Assembly (NCBI GenBank): GCA_038277395.1
Contig: CM076195.1
Location: 52,771,551 to 52,835,550 of the forward strand
Source of the DNA: Dryocosmus kuriphilus
Taxonomy: Eukaryota; Arthropoda; Insecta; Hymenoptera; Cynipidae
Direction of reading: 5' to 3'
Length of the DNA stretch: 64,000 nt
Shown here: positions 50,121 to 63,400 of the stretch, in pieces
Layout of the letters: every line of letters begins with the position of its first letter
How positions within the stretch are numbered: the stretch's first letter is position 1
Position numbers and translations under genes: made by a program
The notes under the pieces: model-generated
Database searches by the model: none
The model's input: only the letters and a program-made list of their open reading frames with translations
What the model was told of the DNA's origin: nothing

Positions 50121-50140
50121 TCAAAAAAAAAAAAACGGTT
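50121..50140 (+). repeat. Expanded A run in sub-repeat C hairpin
   Basis: The A run between the hairpin arms is about 13 bases here against six in most units. The expansion keeps both arms (aaccgtt, acggtt) and is an example of homopolymer length change without loss of surrounding sequence. Confidence 0.6.
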
Positions 50141-53100
50141 AAAACAAAATTTGTAGACTTTTTTGAGGCGAACAATTTTACTTTCTAACGTTTTTTTTTT
50201 GTATCTCTCATAGTTTAGCCGGAAAATGGATTTTTTGATTTTGTGAAAACCGGTTTTGATGGATAAAACCATAACCGTTGGTCAAAAACCGCTGTTAACG
50301 CACTCGTCCTTTCCTTTTGGACCTTAAAGAAGTGTGCCAAAGCGCAATCCAATCCGATTAGTCCTTCGAAAGTTATCGTGGGAACAGGCGACAACGACGA
50401 CAACGCCAAACAGACAGACAGACACGGTCGTAAAAACCATTTTTTCGGATTCAGGAGGTCTCAAAACGTGGAGATTTCATGCAATCCGCGAAAGTCAAAT
50501 TTTGCATAAATCTAATACTTTCTCTGATGAGAATGTAAAAATTGCATTTTTCAGCCAAACTGTGTAAAAAATGAAGAAATTTACGTTCTAGATATAATTT
50601 CAGTGCTTGGCGAGCGCGAGAAACGTGATGAGAATGCGCCTGCGTAGCGGGCAGATTTTTCAATAACTATCCAATCCGATTAGTCGCTGAAAAGTGGTTT
50701 TCTTTGTATTTCATAACATATTTCACGAATAACTCAAAAACTGCGCGTCTGATCAAAAAAATGCTGAGAACAATTTTATAGAACTTTTCGAGGGAAACAA
50801 CTTTGTTTGACATTATTTTTTTGTATCTTGCATACTTTGGCGGGAAATTTGAGAACCTTGATTTTTAATAACGTTTTATCGATTAAAACAAAAACCGTGC
50901 ATTTTATGAAAAAAAATGGTTAAAACAAAATTTGTAGACCTTTTTAAATTGAACAACCTTGTTCTTCACCATTTTTTAGGTATCTTGAATATTTTGGCGG
51001 GAAACCACAGTTTTTTAATTTTCATAGCGTTTTCTTGATTAAACAAAAACCGTTCCTTTTTTTCAAAAAAACGGTTAAACAAAATTTGTAGACTTTTTTG
51101 AGGCGAACAATTTTACTTTCTTGACGTTTTTTTTTTTTGTATCTCTCATAGTTTAGCCGGAAAATGGATTTTTTGATTTTGTGAAAACCGGTTTTTGATG
51201 GATAAAACCATAACCGTTGGTCAAAAACCGCTAGTTAACGCAACTCGTCCTTTCTTTTTGGACCTTAAAGAAGTGTGCCAAAGCGCAATCCAATCCGATT
51301 AGTCCTTCGAAAGTTATCGTGGGAACAGGCGACAACGCCGACAACGACGACAACGACGACGACAACGCCAACAGACAGACAGACACGGTCGTAAAAACCA
51401 TTTTTTCGGATTCAGGAGGTCTCAAACGTGGAGATTTCATGCAATCCGCGAAAGTCAAATTTTGCATAAATCTAATACTTTCTCTGATGAGAATGTAAAA
51501 ATTGCATTTTTCAGCCAAACTGTGTAAAAAATGAAGAAATTTACGTTCTAGATATAATTTCATTGCTTGGCGAGCGCGAGAAAACGTGATGAGAATGCGC
51601 CTGCGTAGCGGGCAGATTTTTCAATAACTATCCAATCCGATTAGTCGCTGAAAAGTGGTTTTCTTTGTATTTCATAACATATTTCACGAATAACTCAAAA
51701 ACTGCGCGTCTGATCAAAAAAATGCTGGAGAACAATTTTATAGAACTTTTCGAGGGAAACAACTTTGTTTGACATTATTTTTTTTGTATCTTGCATACTT
51801 TGGCGGGAAATTTGAGAACCTTGATTTTTAATAACGTTTTATCGATTAAAACAAAAACCGTGCATTTTATGAAAAAATGGTTAAAACAAAATTTGTAGAC
51901 ATTTTTAAATTGAACAACCTTGTTCTTCACCATTTTTTGGTATCTTGAATATTTTGGCGGGAAACCACAGTTTTTTAATTTTCATAGCGTTTTCTTGATT
52001 AAACAAAAACCGTTCCTTTTTTTCAAAAAACGGTTAAAACAAAATTTGTAGACTTTTTTGAGGCGAACAATTTTACTTTCTGACGTTTTTTTTTTTTGTA
52101 TCTCTCATAGTTTAGCCGGAAAATGGATTTTTTGATTTTGTGAAAACCGTTTTTGATGGATAAAACCATAACCGTTGGTCAAAAACCGCTATTAACGCAC
52201 TCGTCCTTTCCTTTTGGACCTTAAAGAAGTTTGCCAAAGCGCAATCCAATCCGATTAGTCCTTCGAAAGTTATCGTGGGAACAGGCGACAACGCCGACAA
52301 CGACACACGCCGAAAACGACAACGCCAACAGACAGACAGACACGGTCGTAAAAACCATTTTTTCGGATTCAGGAGGTCTCAAAACGTGGAGATTTCATGC
52401 AATCCGCGAAAGTCAAATTTTGCATAAATCTAATACTTTCTCTGATGAGAATGTAAAAATTGCATTTTTTCAGCCAAACTGTGTAAAAAATGAAGAAATT
52501 TACGTTCTAGATATAATTTCATTGCTTGGCGAGCGCGAGAAACGTGATGAGAATGCGCCTGCGTAGCGGGCAGATTTTTCAATAACTATCCAATCCGATT
52601 AGTCGCTGAAAAGTGGTTTTCTTTGTATTTCATAACATATTTCACGAATAACTCAAAAAACTGCGCGTCTGATCAAAAAAATGCTGGAGAACAATTTTAT
52701 AGAACTTTTCGAGGGAAACAACTTTGTTTCACATTATTTTTTTGTATCTTGCATACTTTGGCGGGAAATTTGAGAACCTTGATTTTTAATAACGTTTTAT
52801 CGATTAAAACAAAAACCGTGCATTTTATGAAAAAATGGTTAAAACAAATTTGTAGACATTTTTAAATTGAACAACCTTGTTCTTCACCATTTTTTGGTAT
52901 CTTGAATATTTTGGCGGGAAACCACAGTTTTTTAATTTTCATAGCGTTTTCTTGATTAAACAAAAACCGTTCCTTTTTTTTCAAAAAACGGTTAAGACAA
53001 AATTTGTAGATTTTTTTGAGGCGAACAATTTTACTTTCTGACGTTTTTTTTGTATCTCTCATAGTTTAGCCGGAAAATGGATTTTTTGATTTTGTGAAAA

Positions 53101-53938
53101 CCGGTTTTTGATGGATAAAACCATAACCGTTGGTCAAAAACCGCTGGTTAACGCACTCGTCCTTTCTTTTGGACCTTAAAGAAGTGTGCCAAAGCGCAAT
53201 CCAATCCGATTAGTCCTTCGAAAGTTATCGTGGGAACAGGCGACAACGACGCAACGACAACGACGACAACGACAACGCAACAGACAGACAGACACGTCGT
53301 AAAAACCATTTTTTCGGATTCAGGAGGTCTCAAAACGTGGAGATTTCATGCAAATCCGCGAAAGTCAAATTTTGCATAAATCTAATACTTTCTCTGATGA
53401 GAATGTAAAAATTGCATTTTTCAGCCAAACTGTGTAAAAAATGAAGAAATTTACGTTCTAGATATAATTTCATTGCTTGGCGAGCGCGAGAAACGTGATG
53501 AGAATGCGCCTGCGTAGCGGGCAGATTTTTCAATAACTATCCAATCCGATTAGTCGCTGAAAAGTGGTTTTCTTTGTATTTCATAACATATTTCACGAAT
53601 AACTCAAAAACTGCGCGTCTGATCAAAAAAAATGCCGAGAAACAATTTTATAGAACTTTTCGAGGGAAACAACTTTGTTTGACATTATTTTTTTGTATCT
53701 TGCATACTTTGGCGGGAAATTTGAGAACCTTGATTTTTAATAACGTTTTATCGATTAAAACAAAAACCGTGCATTTTATGAAAAAATGGTTAAAACAAAA
53801 TTTGTAGACCTTTTTAAATTGAACAACCTTGTTCTTCACCATTTTTTTGGTATCTTGAATATTTTGGCGGGAAACCACAGTTTTTTAATTTTCATAGTGT
53901 TTTCTTGATTAAACAAAAACCGTTCCTTTTTTTCAAAA

Positions 53939-54438
53939 NNNNNNNNNNNNNNNNNNNNNNNNNNNNNNNNNNNNNNNNNNNNNNNNNNNNNNNNNNNNNN
54001 NNNNNNNNNNNNNNNNNNNNNNNNNNNNNNNNNNNNNNNNNNNNNNNNNNNNNNNNNNNNNNNNNNNNNNNNNNNNNNNNNNNNNNNNNNNNNNNNNNNN
54101 NNNNNNNNNNNNNNNNNNNNNNNNNNNNNNNNNNNNNNNNNNNNNNNNNNNNNNNNNNNNNNNNNNNNNNNNNNNNNNNNNNNNNNNNNNNNNNNNNNNN
54201 NNNNNNNNNNNNNNNNNNNNNNNNNNNNNNNNNNNNNNNNNNNNNNNNNNNNNNNNNNNNNNNNNNNNNNNNNNNNNNNNNNNNNNNNNNNNNNNNNNNN
54301 NNNNNNNNNNNNNNNNNNNNNNNNNNNNNNNNNNNNNNNNNNNNNNNNNNNNNNNNNNNNNNNNNNNNNNNNNNNNNNNNNNNNNNNNNNNNNNNNNNNN
54401 NNNNNNNNNNNNNNNNNNNNNNNNNNNNNNNNNNNNNN
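53939..54438. other. Assembly gap of exactly 500 N
   Basis: A round-number run of N, so a placeholder of unknown true size. The left flank ends in the tttttttcaaaa of sub-repeat C and the right flank resumes at caaatttgtagac of the same sub-repeat, only about a dozen bases later in the unit. Frames that appear to cross it (53,836-54,565) are artefacts of the N run. Confidence 0.98.
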
Positions 54439-55644
54439 CAAATTTGTAGACTTTTTTGAGGCGAACAATTTTACTTTCTGACGTTTTTTTTTTGTATCTC
54501 TCATAGTTTAGCCGGAAAATGGATTTTTTGATTTTGTGAAAACCGTTTTTGATGGATAAAACCATAACCGTTGGTCAAAAACCGCTGTTAACGAACTCGT
54601 CCTTTCTTTTGGACCTTAAAGAAGTGTGCCAAAGCGCAATCCAATCCGATTAGTCCTTCGAAAGTTATCGTGGGAACAGGCGACAACGCCGACAACGACG
54701 ACAACGACGACAACGACAACGCCAACAGACAGACAGACACGGTCGTAAAAACCATTTTTTCGGATTCAGGAGGTCTCAAAACGTGGAGATTTCATGCAAT
54801 CCGCGAAAGTCAAATTTTGCATAAATCTAATACTTTCTCTGATGAGAATGTAAAAATTGCATTTTTTCAGCCAAACTGTGTAAAAAATGAAGAAATTTAC
54901 GTTCTAGATATAATTTCATTGCTTGGCGAGCGCGAGAAACGTGATGAGAATGCGCCTGCGTAGCGGGCAGATTTTTCAATAACTATCCAATCCGATTAGT
55001 CGCTGAAAAGTGGTTTTCTTTGTATTTCATAACATATTTCACGAATAACTCAAAAACTGCGCGTCTGATCAAAGAAATGCTGGACAACAATTTTATAGAA
55101 CTTTTCGAGGGAAACAACTTTGTTTGACATTATTTTTTTGTATCTTGCATACTTGGGCGGGAAATTTGAGAAACTTGATTTTTAATAACGTTTTATCGAT
55201 TAAAACAAAAACCGTGCATTTTATGAAAAAATGGTTAAAAAAAAATTTGTAGACCTTTTTAAATTGAACAACCCTTGTTCTTCACCATTTTTTGGTATCT
55301 TGAATATTTTGGCGGGAAACCACAGTTTTTTTCATTTTCATAGTGTTTTCTTGATTAAACAAAAACCGTTCCTTTTTTTCAAAAAACGGTTAAAAAAAAT
55401 TTGTAGATTTTTTGAGGCGAACAATTTTACTTTGTGACGTTTTTTTTTTTTTTGTTATCTCTCATAGTTTAGCCGGAAAATGGATTTTTTGATTTTGTGA
55501 AAACCGGTTTTGATGGATAAAACCATAACCGTTGGTCAAAAACCGCTACTTAACGCACCCGTCGTCCTTTCCTTTTGGACCTTAAAGAAGTTTGCCAAAG
55601 CGCAATCCAATCTGATTAGTCCTTCGAAAGTTATCGTGGGAACA

Positions 55645-57613
55645 GGCGACAACGCCGACAACGACGACAACGACGAAAACGACAACGCCAACAGACAGAC
55701 AGACACGGTCGTAAAAAACCATTTTTTCGGATTCAGGAGGTCTCAAAACGTGGAGATTTCATGCAATCCGCGAAAGTCAAATTTTGCATAAATCTAATAC
55801 TTTCTCTGATGAGAATGTAAAAATTGCATTTTTCAGCCAAACTGTGTAAAAAATGAAGAAATTTACGTTCTAGATATAATTTCATTGCTTGGCGAGCGCG
55901 AGAAACGTGATGAGAATGCGCCTGCGTAGCGGGCAGATTTTTCAATAACTATCCAATCCGATTAGTCGCTGAAAAGTGGTTTTCTTTGTATTTCATAACA
56001 TATTTCACGAATAACTCAAAAACTGCGCGTCTGATCAAAAAAATGCTGGAGAACAATTTTATAGAACTTTTTGGGGGAAACAACTTTGTTTCACATTATT
56101 TTTTGTATCTTGCATACTTTGGCGGGAAATTTGAGAACCTTGATTTTTAATAACGTTTTATCGATTAAAACAAAAACCGTGCATTTTATGAAAAAATGGT
56201 TTCAAAACAAAAATTTGTAGACCTTTTTAAATTGAACAACTTTGTTCTTCACAATTTTTTGGTATCTTGAATATTTTGGCGGGAAACCACAGTTTTTTAA
56301 TTTTCATAGTGTTTTCTTGATTAAACAAAAACCGTTCCTTTTTTTCAAAAAACGGTTAAAACAAAATTTGTAGACTTTTTTTGGAGGCGAACAATTTTAC
56401 TTTCTGACGTTTTCTTTTTGTCTCTCATAGTTTAGCCGGAAAATGGATTTTTTGATTTTGTGAAAACCGTTTTAGATGGATAAAACCATAACCGTTGGTC
56501 AAAAACCGCTGGTTAACGCACTCGTCCTTTCCTTTTGACCTTAAAGAAGTTTGCCAAAGCGCAATCCAATCTGATTAGTCCTTCGAAAGTCATCGTGGGA
56601 ACAGGCGACAACGCCGACAACGACGACAACGACGAAAACGACAACGCCACAGACAGACAGACACGGTCGTAAAAACCATTTTTTCGGATTCAGGAGGTCT
56701 CAAAACGTGGAGATTTCATGCAATCCGCGAAAGTCAAATTTTGCATAAATCTAATACTTTCTCTGATGAGAATGTAAAAATTTTTTTTACAGCCAAACTG
56801 TGTAAAAAATGAAGAAGTTTACGTTCTAGATATAATTTCAGTGCTTGGCGAGCGCGATAAACGTGATGAGAATGCGCCTGCGTAGCGGGCAGATTTTTCA
56901 ATAACTATCCAATCCGATTAGTCGCTGAAAAGTGGTTTTCTTTGTATTTCATAACATATTTCACGAATAACTCAAAAACTGCGCGTCTGAACAAAAAAAT
57001 GAATGAGAACAATTTTACAGATCTTTTTGGGCGAATAACTTTGTTTCACATTATTTTGTTGTATCTTGCATACTTTGGCGGGAAATTTGAGAACCTTGAT
57101 TTTTAATAACGTTTTATCGATTAAAACAAAAACCGTGCATTTTATGAAAAAAAAAATGGTTAAAACAAAATTTGTAGACCTTTTTAAATTGAATAACCTT
57201 GTTCTTCAACATTTTTTGGTATCTTGAATATTTTGGCGGGAAACCACAGTTTTTTAATTTTCATAGCGTTTTCTTGATTAAACAAAAACCGTTCCTTTTT
57301 TTCAAAAAACGGTTAAAACAAAATTTGTAGACTTTTTTGAGGCGAACAATTTTACTTTCTGAACGTTTTTTTTTGTATCTCTCATAGTTTAGCCGGAAAA
57401 TGGATTTTTTTGATTTTGTGAAAACCGGTTTTGATGGATAAAACCATAACCGTTGGTCAAAAACCGCTAGTTAACGCACTCGTTCTTTCCTTTTGACCTT
57501 AAAGAAGTTTGCCAAAGCGCAATCCAATCCGATTAGTCCTTCGAAAGTTATCGTGGGAACAGGCGACAACGCCGACAACGACGACAACGACGAAAACGAC
57601 AACGCCAACAGAC
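55645..57613 (+). repeat. Three adjacent units sharing one expanded microsatellite version
   Basis: The tracts before landmarks 55,733, 56,690 and 57,650 share the same long arrangement, including the unusual gacgaaaacgac step. The third is separated from the first by two unit lengths. Shared private variants in neighbours show recent local duplication or conversion. The unit before 54,766 has a related long tract without the gaaaacg change. Confidence 0.7.
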
Positions 57614-57649
57614 AGACAGACACGGTCGTAAAAAACCATTTTTTCGGAT
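56690..57649 (+). repeat. Unit of a third, more diverged satellite subtype
   Basis: This unit has gaagaagtttacg, cagtgc and gcgataaac in the conserved block, and in sub-repeat A gcgtctgaac, a cagatctttttggg stretch in place of tagaacttttcgaggg, gaataactttgtttcac, and aaattgaataacc in B. The units starting at 58,593 and 63,310 share the set. Those at 57,650 and 61,413 share only the conserved-block part, so the subtype is recombining with its neighbours. Confidence 0.7.
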
Positions 57650-60419
57650 TCAGGAGGTCTCAAAAAACGTGGAGATTTCATGCAATCCGCGAAAGTCAAA
57701 TTTTGCATAAATCTAATACTTTCTCTGATGAGAATGTCAAAAAAATTGCATTTTTCAGCCAAACTGTGTAAAAAATGAAGAAGTTTACGCTTCTAGATAT
57801 AATTTCAGTGCTTGGCGAGCGCGATAAACGTGATGAGAATGCGCCTGCGTAGCGGGCAGATTTTTCAATAACTATCCAATCCGATTAGTCGCTGAAAAGT
57901 GGTTTTCTTTGTATTTCATAACATATTTCACGAATAACTCAAAAACTGCGCGTCTGATCAAAAAAATGCTGGAGAACAATTTTATAGAACTTTTCGAGGG
58001 AAACAACTTTGTTTCACATTATTTTTTTGTATCTTGCATACTTTGGCGGGAAATTTGAGAACCTTGATTTTTAATAACGTTTTATCGATTAAAACAAAAA
58101 CCGTGCATTTTATGAAAAAATGGTTAAAACAAAATTTGTAGACACTTTTTAAATTGAACAACCTTGTTCTTCAACCATTTTTTTGTATCTTGAATATTTT
58201 GGCGGGAAACCACAGTTTTTTAATTTTCATAGCGTTTTCTTGATTAAACAAGAACCGTTCCTTTTTTTCAAAAAACGGTTAAGACAAAATTTGTAGACTT
58301 TTTTGAGGCGAACAATTTTACTTTCTAACGTTTTTTTTTTTGTATCTCTCATAGTTTAGCCGGAAAATGGATTTTTTGATTTTGTGAAAACCGGTTTTGA
58401 TGGATAAAACCATAACCGTTGGTCAAAAACCGCTAGTTAACGCACTCGTTCCTTCCTTTTGGACCTGAAAGAAGTGTGCCAAAGCGCAATCCAATCCGAT
58501 TAGTCCTTCGAAAGTTATCGTGGGAACAGGCGACAACGACGACAACGCCAACAGACAGACAGACACGGTCGTAAAAAACCATTTTTTCGGATTCAGGAGG
58601 TCTCAAAACGTGGAGATTTCATGCAATCCGCGAAAGTCAAATTTTGCATAAATCTAATACTTTCTCTGATGAGAATGTAAAAATTGCATTTTTCAGCCAA
58701 ACTGTGTAAAAAATGAAGAAGTTTACGTTCTAGATATAATTTCAGTGCTTGGCGAGCGCGATAAACGTGATGAGAATGCGCCTGCGTAGCGGGCAGATTT
58801 TTCAATAACTATCCAATCCGATTAGTCGCTGAAAAGTGGTTTTCTTTGTATTTCATAACATATTTCACGAATAACTCAAAAACTACGCGTCTGAACAAAA
58901 AAATGAATGAGAACAATTTTACAGACCTTTTGGGGCGAATAACTTTGTTTCACATTATTTTTTGTATCTTGCATACTTTGGCGGGAAATTTGAGAACCTT
59001 GATTTTTAATAACGTTTTATCGATTAAAACAAAAAACCGTGCATTTTATGAAAAAATGGTTAAAACAAAATTTGTAGACTTTTTAAATTGAATAACCTTG
59101 TTCTTCACCATTTTTTGTATCTTGAATATTTTGGCGGGAAACCACAGTTTTTTAATTTTCATAGCGTTTTCTTGATTAAACAAAAACCGTTCCTTTTTTT
59201 CAAAAAACGGTTAAAAAAAATTTGTAGACTTTTTTGAGGCGAACAATTTTACTTTCTAACGTTTTTTTTTTTGTATCTCTCATAGTTTAGCCGGAAAATG
59301 GATTTTTTGATTTTGTGAAAACAGGTTTTTGATGGATAAAACCATAACCGTTGGTCAAAAACCGCTGGTTAACGCACTCGTCCTTTCCTTTTGGACCTTA
59401 AAGAAGTTTGCCAAAGCGCAATCCAATCCGATTAGTCCTTCGAAAGTTATCGTGGGAACAGGCGACAACGACGACAACGCGACAACGCCAACAGACAGAC
59501 AGACACGTCGTAAAAACCATTTTTTCGGATTCAGGAGGTCTCAAAACGTGGAGATTTCATGCAATCCCGAAAGTCAAATTTTGCATAAATCTAATACTTT
59601 CTCTGATGAGAATGTAAAAAATTGCATTTTTCAGCCAAACTGTGTAAAAAATGAAGAAATTTACGTTCTAGATATAATTTCATTGCTTGGCGAGCGCGAG
59701 AAACGTGATGAGAATGCGCCTGCGTAGCGGGCAGATTTTTCAATAACTATCCAATCCGATTAGTCGCTGAAAAGTGGTTTTCTTTGTATTTCATAACATA
59801 TTTCACGAATAACTCAAAAACTGCGCGTCTGATAAAAAAAATGCTGAGAACAATTTTATAGAACTTTTCGAGGGAAACAACTTTGTTTCACATTATTTTT
59901 TTGTATCTTGCATACTTTGGCGGGAAATTTGAGAACCTTGATTTTTAATAACGTTTTATCGATTAAAAAAAAACCGTGCATTTTATGAAAAAATGGTTTA
60001 AAACAAAAATTTGTAGACCTTTTTAAATTGAACAACCTTGTTCTTCACATTTTTTGGTATCTTGAATATTTTGGCGGGAAACCACAGTTCTTTAATTTTC
60101 ATAGCGTTTTCTTGATTAAACAAAAACCGTTCATTTTTTCAAAAAACGGTTAAGGCAAAATTTGTAGATTTTTTTTAGGCGAACAATTTTACTTTCTGAC
60201 GTTTTTTTTTATCTCTCATAGTTTAGCCGGAAAATGGATTTTTTGATTTTGTGAAAACCGGTTTTGATGGATAAAACCATAACCGTTGGTCAAAAACCGC
60301 TATTTAACGCACTCGTACCTTTCCTTTTGGACCTTAAAGAAGTTTGCCAAAGCGCAATCCAATCCGATTAGTCCTTCGAAAGTTATCGTGGGAACAGGCG
60401 ACAACGACGACAACGCCAA

Positions 60420-60440
60420 CAGACAGACAAAGTTGTAAAA
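60420..60440 (+). repeat. Degenerate microsatellite copy
   Basis: The usual cagacagacagacacggtcg is reduced to cagacagac followed by aaagttgt. This is the shortest unit in the array (926 bp to the preceding landmark) and the only one that I saw with this end changed. Confidence 0.7.
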
Positions 60441-63400
60441 AACCATTTTTTCGGATTCAGGAGGTCTCAAAACGTGGAGATTTCATGCAATCCCGAAAGT
60501 CAAATTTTGCATAAATCTAATACTTTCTCTGATGAGAATGTAAAAATTGCATTTTTCAGCCAAAATGTGTAAAAAATGAAGAAATTTACGTTCTAGATAT
60601 AATTTCATTGCTTGGCGAGCGCGAGAAACGTGATGAGAATGCGCCTGCGTAGCGGGCAGATTTTTCAATAACTATCTAATCCGATTAGTCGCTGAAAAGT
60701 GGTTTTCTTTGTATTTCATAACATATTTCACGAATAACTCAAAAACTGCGCGTCTGATCAAAAAAATGCTTGAGAACAATTTATAGAACTTTTCGAGGGA
60801 AACAACTTTGTTTCACATTATTTTTTTGTATCTTGCATACTTTGGCGGGAAATTTGAGAACCTTGATTTTTAATAACGTTTTATCGATTAAAACAAAAAC
60901 CGTGCATTTTATGAAAAAAAATGGTTAAAACAAAATTTGTAGACCTTTTTAAATTGAACAACCTTGTTCTTCACCATTTTTTGGTATCTTGAATATTTTG
61001 GCGGGAAACCACAGTTTTTTAATTTTCATAGCGTTTTCTTGATTAAACAAAAACCGTTCCTTTTTTTCAAAAAACGGTTAAAACAAAATTTGTAGATTTT
61101 TTTGAGGCGAACAATTTTACTTTCTGACGTTTTTTTTTGTATCTCTCATAGTTTAGCCGGAAAATTGATTTTTTGATTTTGTGAAAACCGTTTTTGATGG
61201 ATAAAACCATAACCGTTGGTCAAAAACCGCTGGTTAACGCACTCGTCCTTTCCTTTTGGACCTTAAAGAAGTTTGCCAAAGCGCAATCCAATCCGATTAG
61301 TCCTTCGAAAGTTATCGTGGGAACAGGCGACAACGACGACAACGACGACAACGACGACAACGACAACGCCAACAGACAGACAGACACGTCGTAAAAAACC
61401 ATTTTTTCGGATTCAGGAGGTCTCAAAACGTGGAGATTTCATGAAATCCGCGAAAGTCAAATTTTGCATAAATCTAATACTTTCTCTGATGAGAATGTAA
61501 AAATTGCATTTTTCAGCCAAACTGTGTAAAAAATGAAGAAGTTTACGTTCTAGATATAATTTCAGTGCTTGGCGAGCGCGATAAACGTGATGAGAATGCG
61601 CCTGCGTAGCGGGCAGATTTTTCAATAACTATCCAATCCGATTAGTCGCTGAAAAGTGGTTTTCTTTGTATTTCATAAATATTTCACGAATAACTCAAAA
61701 ACTGCGCGTCTGATCAAAAAAAATGCTGGAGAACAATTTTATAGAACTTTTCGAGGGAAACAACTTTGTTTGACATTATTTTTTTGTCTTGCATACTTTG
61801 GCGGGAAATTTGAGAACCTTGATTTTTAATAACGTTTTATCGATTAAAAACAAAAACCGTGCATTTTATGAAAAAATGGTTTAAAACAAAATTTGTAGAC
61901 CTTTTTAAATTGAACAACCTTGTTCTTCACCATTTTTTTCGGTATCTTGAATATTTTGGCGGGAAACCACAGTTTTTTAATTTTCATAGTGTTTTCTTGA
62001 TTAAACAAAACCGTTCCTTTTTTTCAAAAAACGGTTAAAAAAAATTTGTAGACTTTTTTGGGAGGCGAACAATTTTACTTTCTGACGTTTTTTTTGTATC
62101 TCTCATAGTTTAGCCGGAAAATGGATTTTTTGATTTTGTGAAAACCGTTTTTGATGGATAAAACCATAACCGTTGGTCAAAAACCGCTGGTTAACGAACT
62201 CGTCCTTTCTTTTGGACCTTAAAGAAGTGTGCCAAAGCGCAATCCAATCCGATTAGTCCTTCGAAAGTTATCGTGGGAACAGGCGACAACGACCGACACA
62301 ACGACAACGCGACAACGACGACAACGCCAACAGACAGACAGACACGGTCGTAAAAACCATTTTTTCGGATTCAGGAGGTCTCAAAACGTGGAGATTTCAT
62401 GAAATCCGCGAAAGTCAAATTTTGCATAAATCTAATACTTTCTCTGATGAGAATGTAAAAATTGCATTTTTCAGCCAAACTGTGTAAAAAATGAAGAAGT
62501 TTACGTTCTAGATATAATTTCATTGCTTGGCGAGCGCGAGAAACGTGATGAGAATGCACCTGCGTAGCGGGCAGATTTTTCAATAACTATCCAATCCGAT
62601 TAGTCGCTGAAAAGTGGTTTTCTTTGTATTTCATAACATATTTCACGAATAACTCAAAAACTGCGCGTCTGATCAAAGAAATGCTGAGAACAATTTTATA
62701 GAACTTTTCGAGGGAAACAACTTTGTTTGCATTATTTTTTTGTATCTTGCATACTTTGGCGGGAAATTTGAGAAACTTGATTTTTAATAACGTTTTATCG
62801 ATTAAAACAAAAACCGTGCATTTTATGAAAAAATGGTTAAAACAAAATTTGTAGACCTTTTTAAATTGAACAACCTTGTTCTTCACCATTTTTTGGTATC
62901 TTGAATATTTTGGCGGGAAACCACAGTTTTTTAATTTTCATAGCGTTTTCTTGATTAAACAAGAACCGTTCCTTTTTTTCAAAAAAACGGTTAAGAAAAA
63001 AATTTGTAGACTTTTTTGAGGCGAACAATTTTACTTTCTAACGTTTTTTTTTTTTTTTTGTATCTCTCATAGTTTAGCCGGAAAATGGATTTTTTGATTT
63101 TGTGAAAACCGGTTTTGATGGATAAAACCATAACCGTTGGTCAAAAACCGCTAGTTAACGCACCGTTCCTTCCTTTTGGACCTGAAAGAAGTGTGCCAAA
63201 GCGCAATCCAATCCGACTAGTCCTTCGAAAGTTATCGTGGGAACAGGCGACAACGACGACAAACGCCAACAGACAGACAGACACGGTCGTAAAAACCATT
63301 TTTTCGGATTCAGGAGGTCTCAAAACGTGGAGATTTCATGCAATCCGCGAAAGTCAAATTTTGCATAAATCTAATACTTTCTCTGATGAGAATGTAAAAA

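Noticed and set aside
53836..54565. Long frames of 184-222 codons
   Set aside because: They consist almost entirely of undetermined residues across the 500-N gap.
9508..63062. Minus-strand frames beginning MFNQENAMKIK (76-102 codons)
   Set aside because: They are translations of sub-repeats A-C with Lys/Phe-rich composition. The internal similarity (KFPAKV / GFPPKYS) is the DNA sub-repeat showing through, and single-base indels end them at different places.
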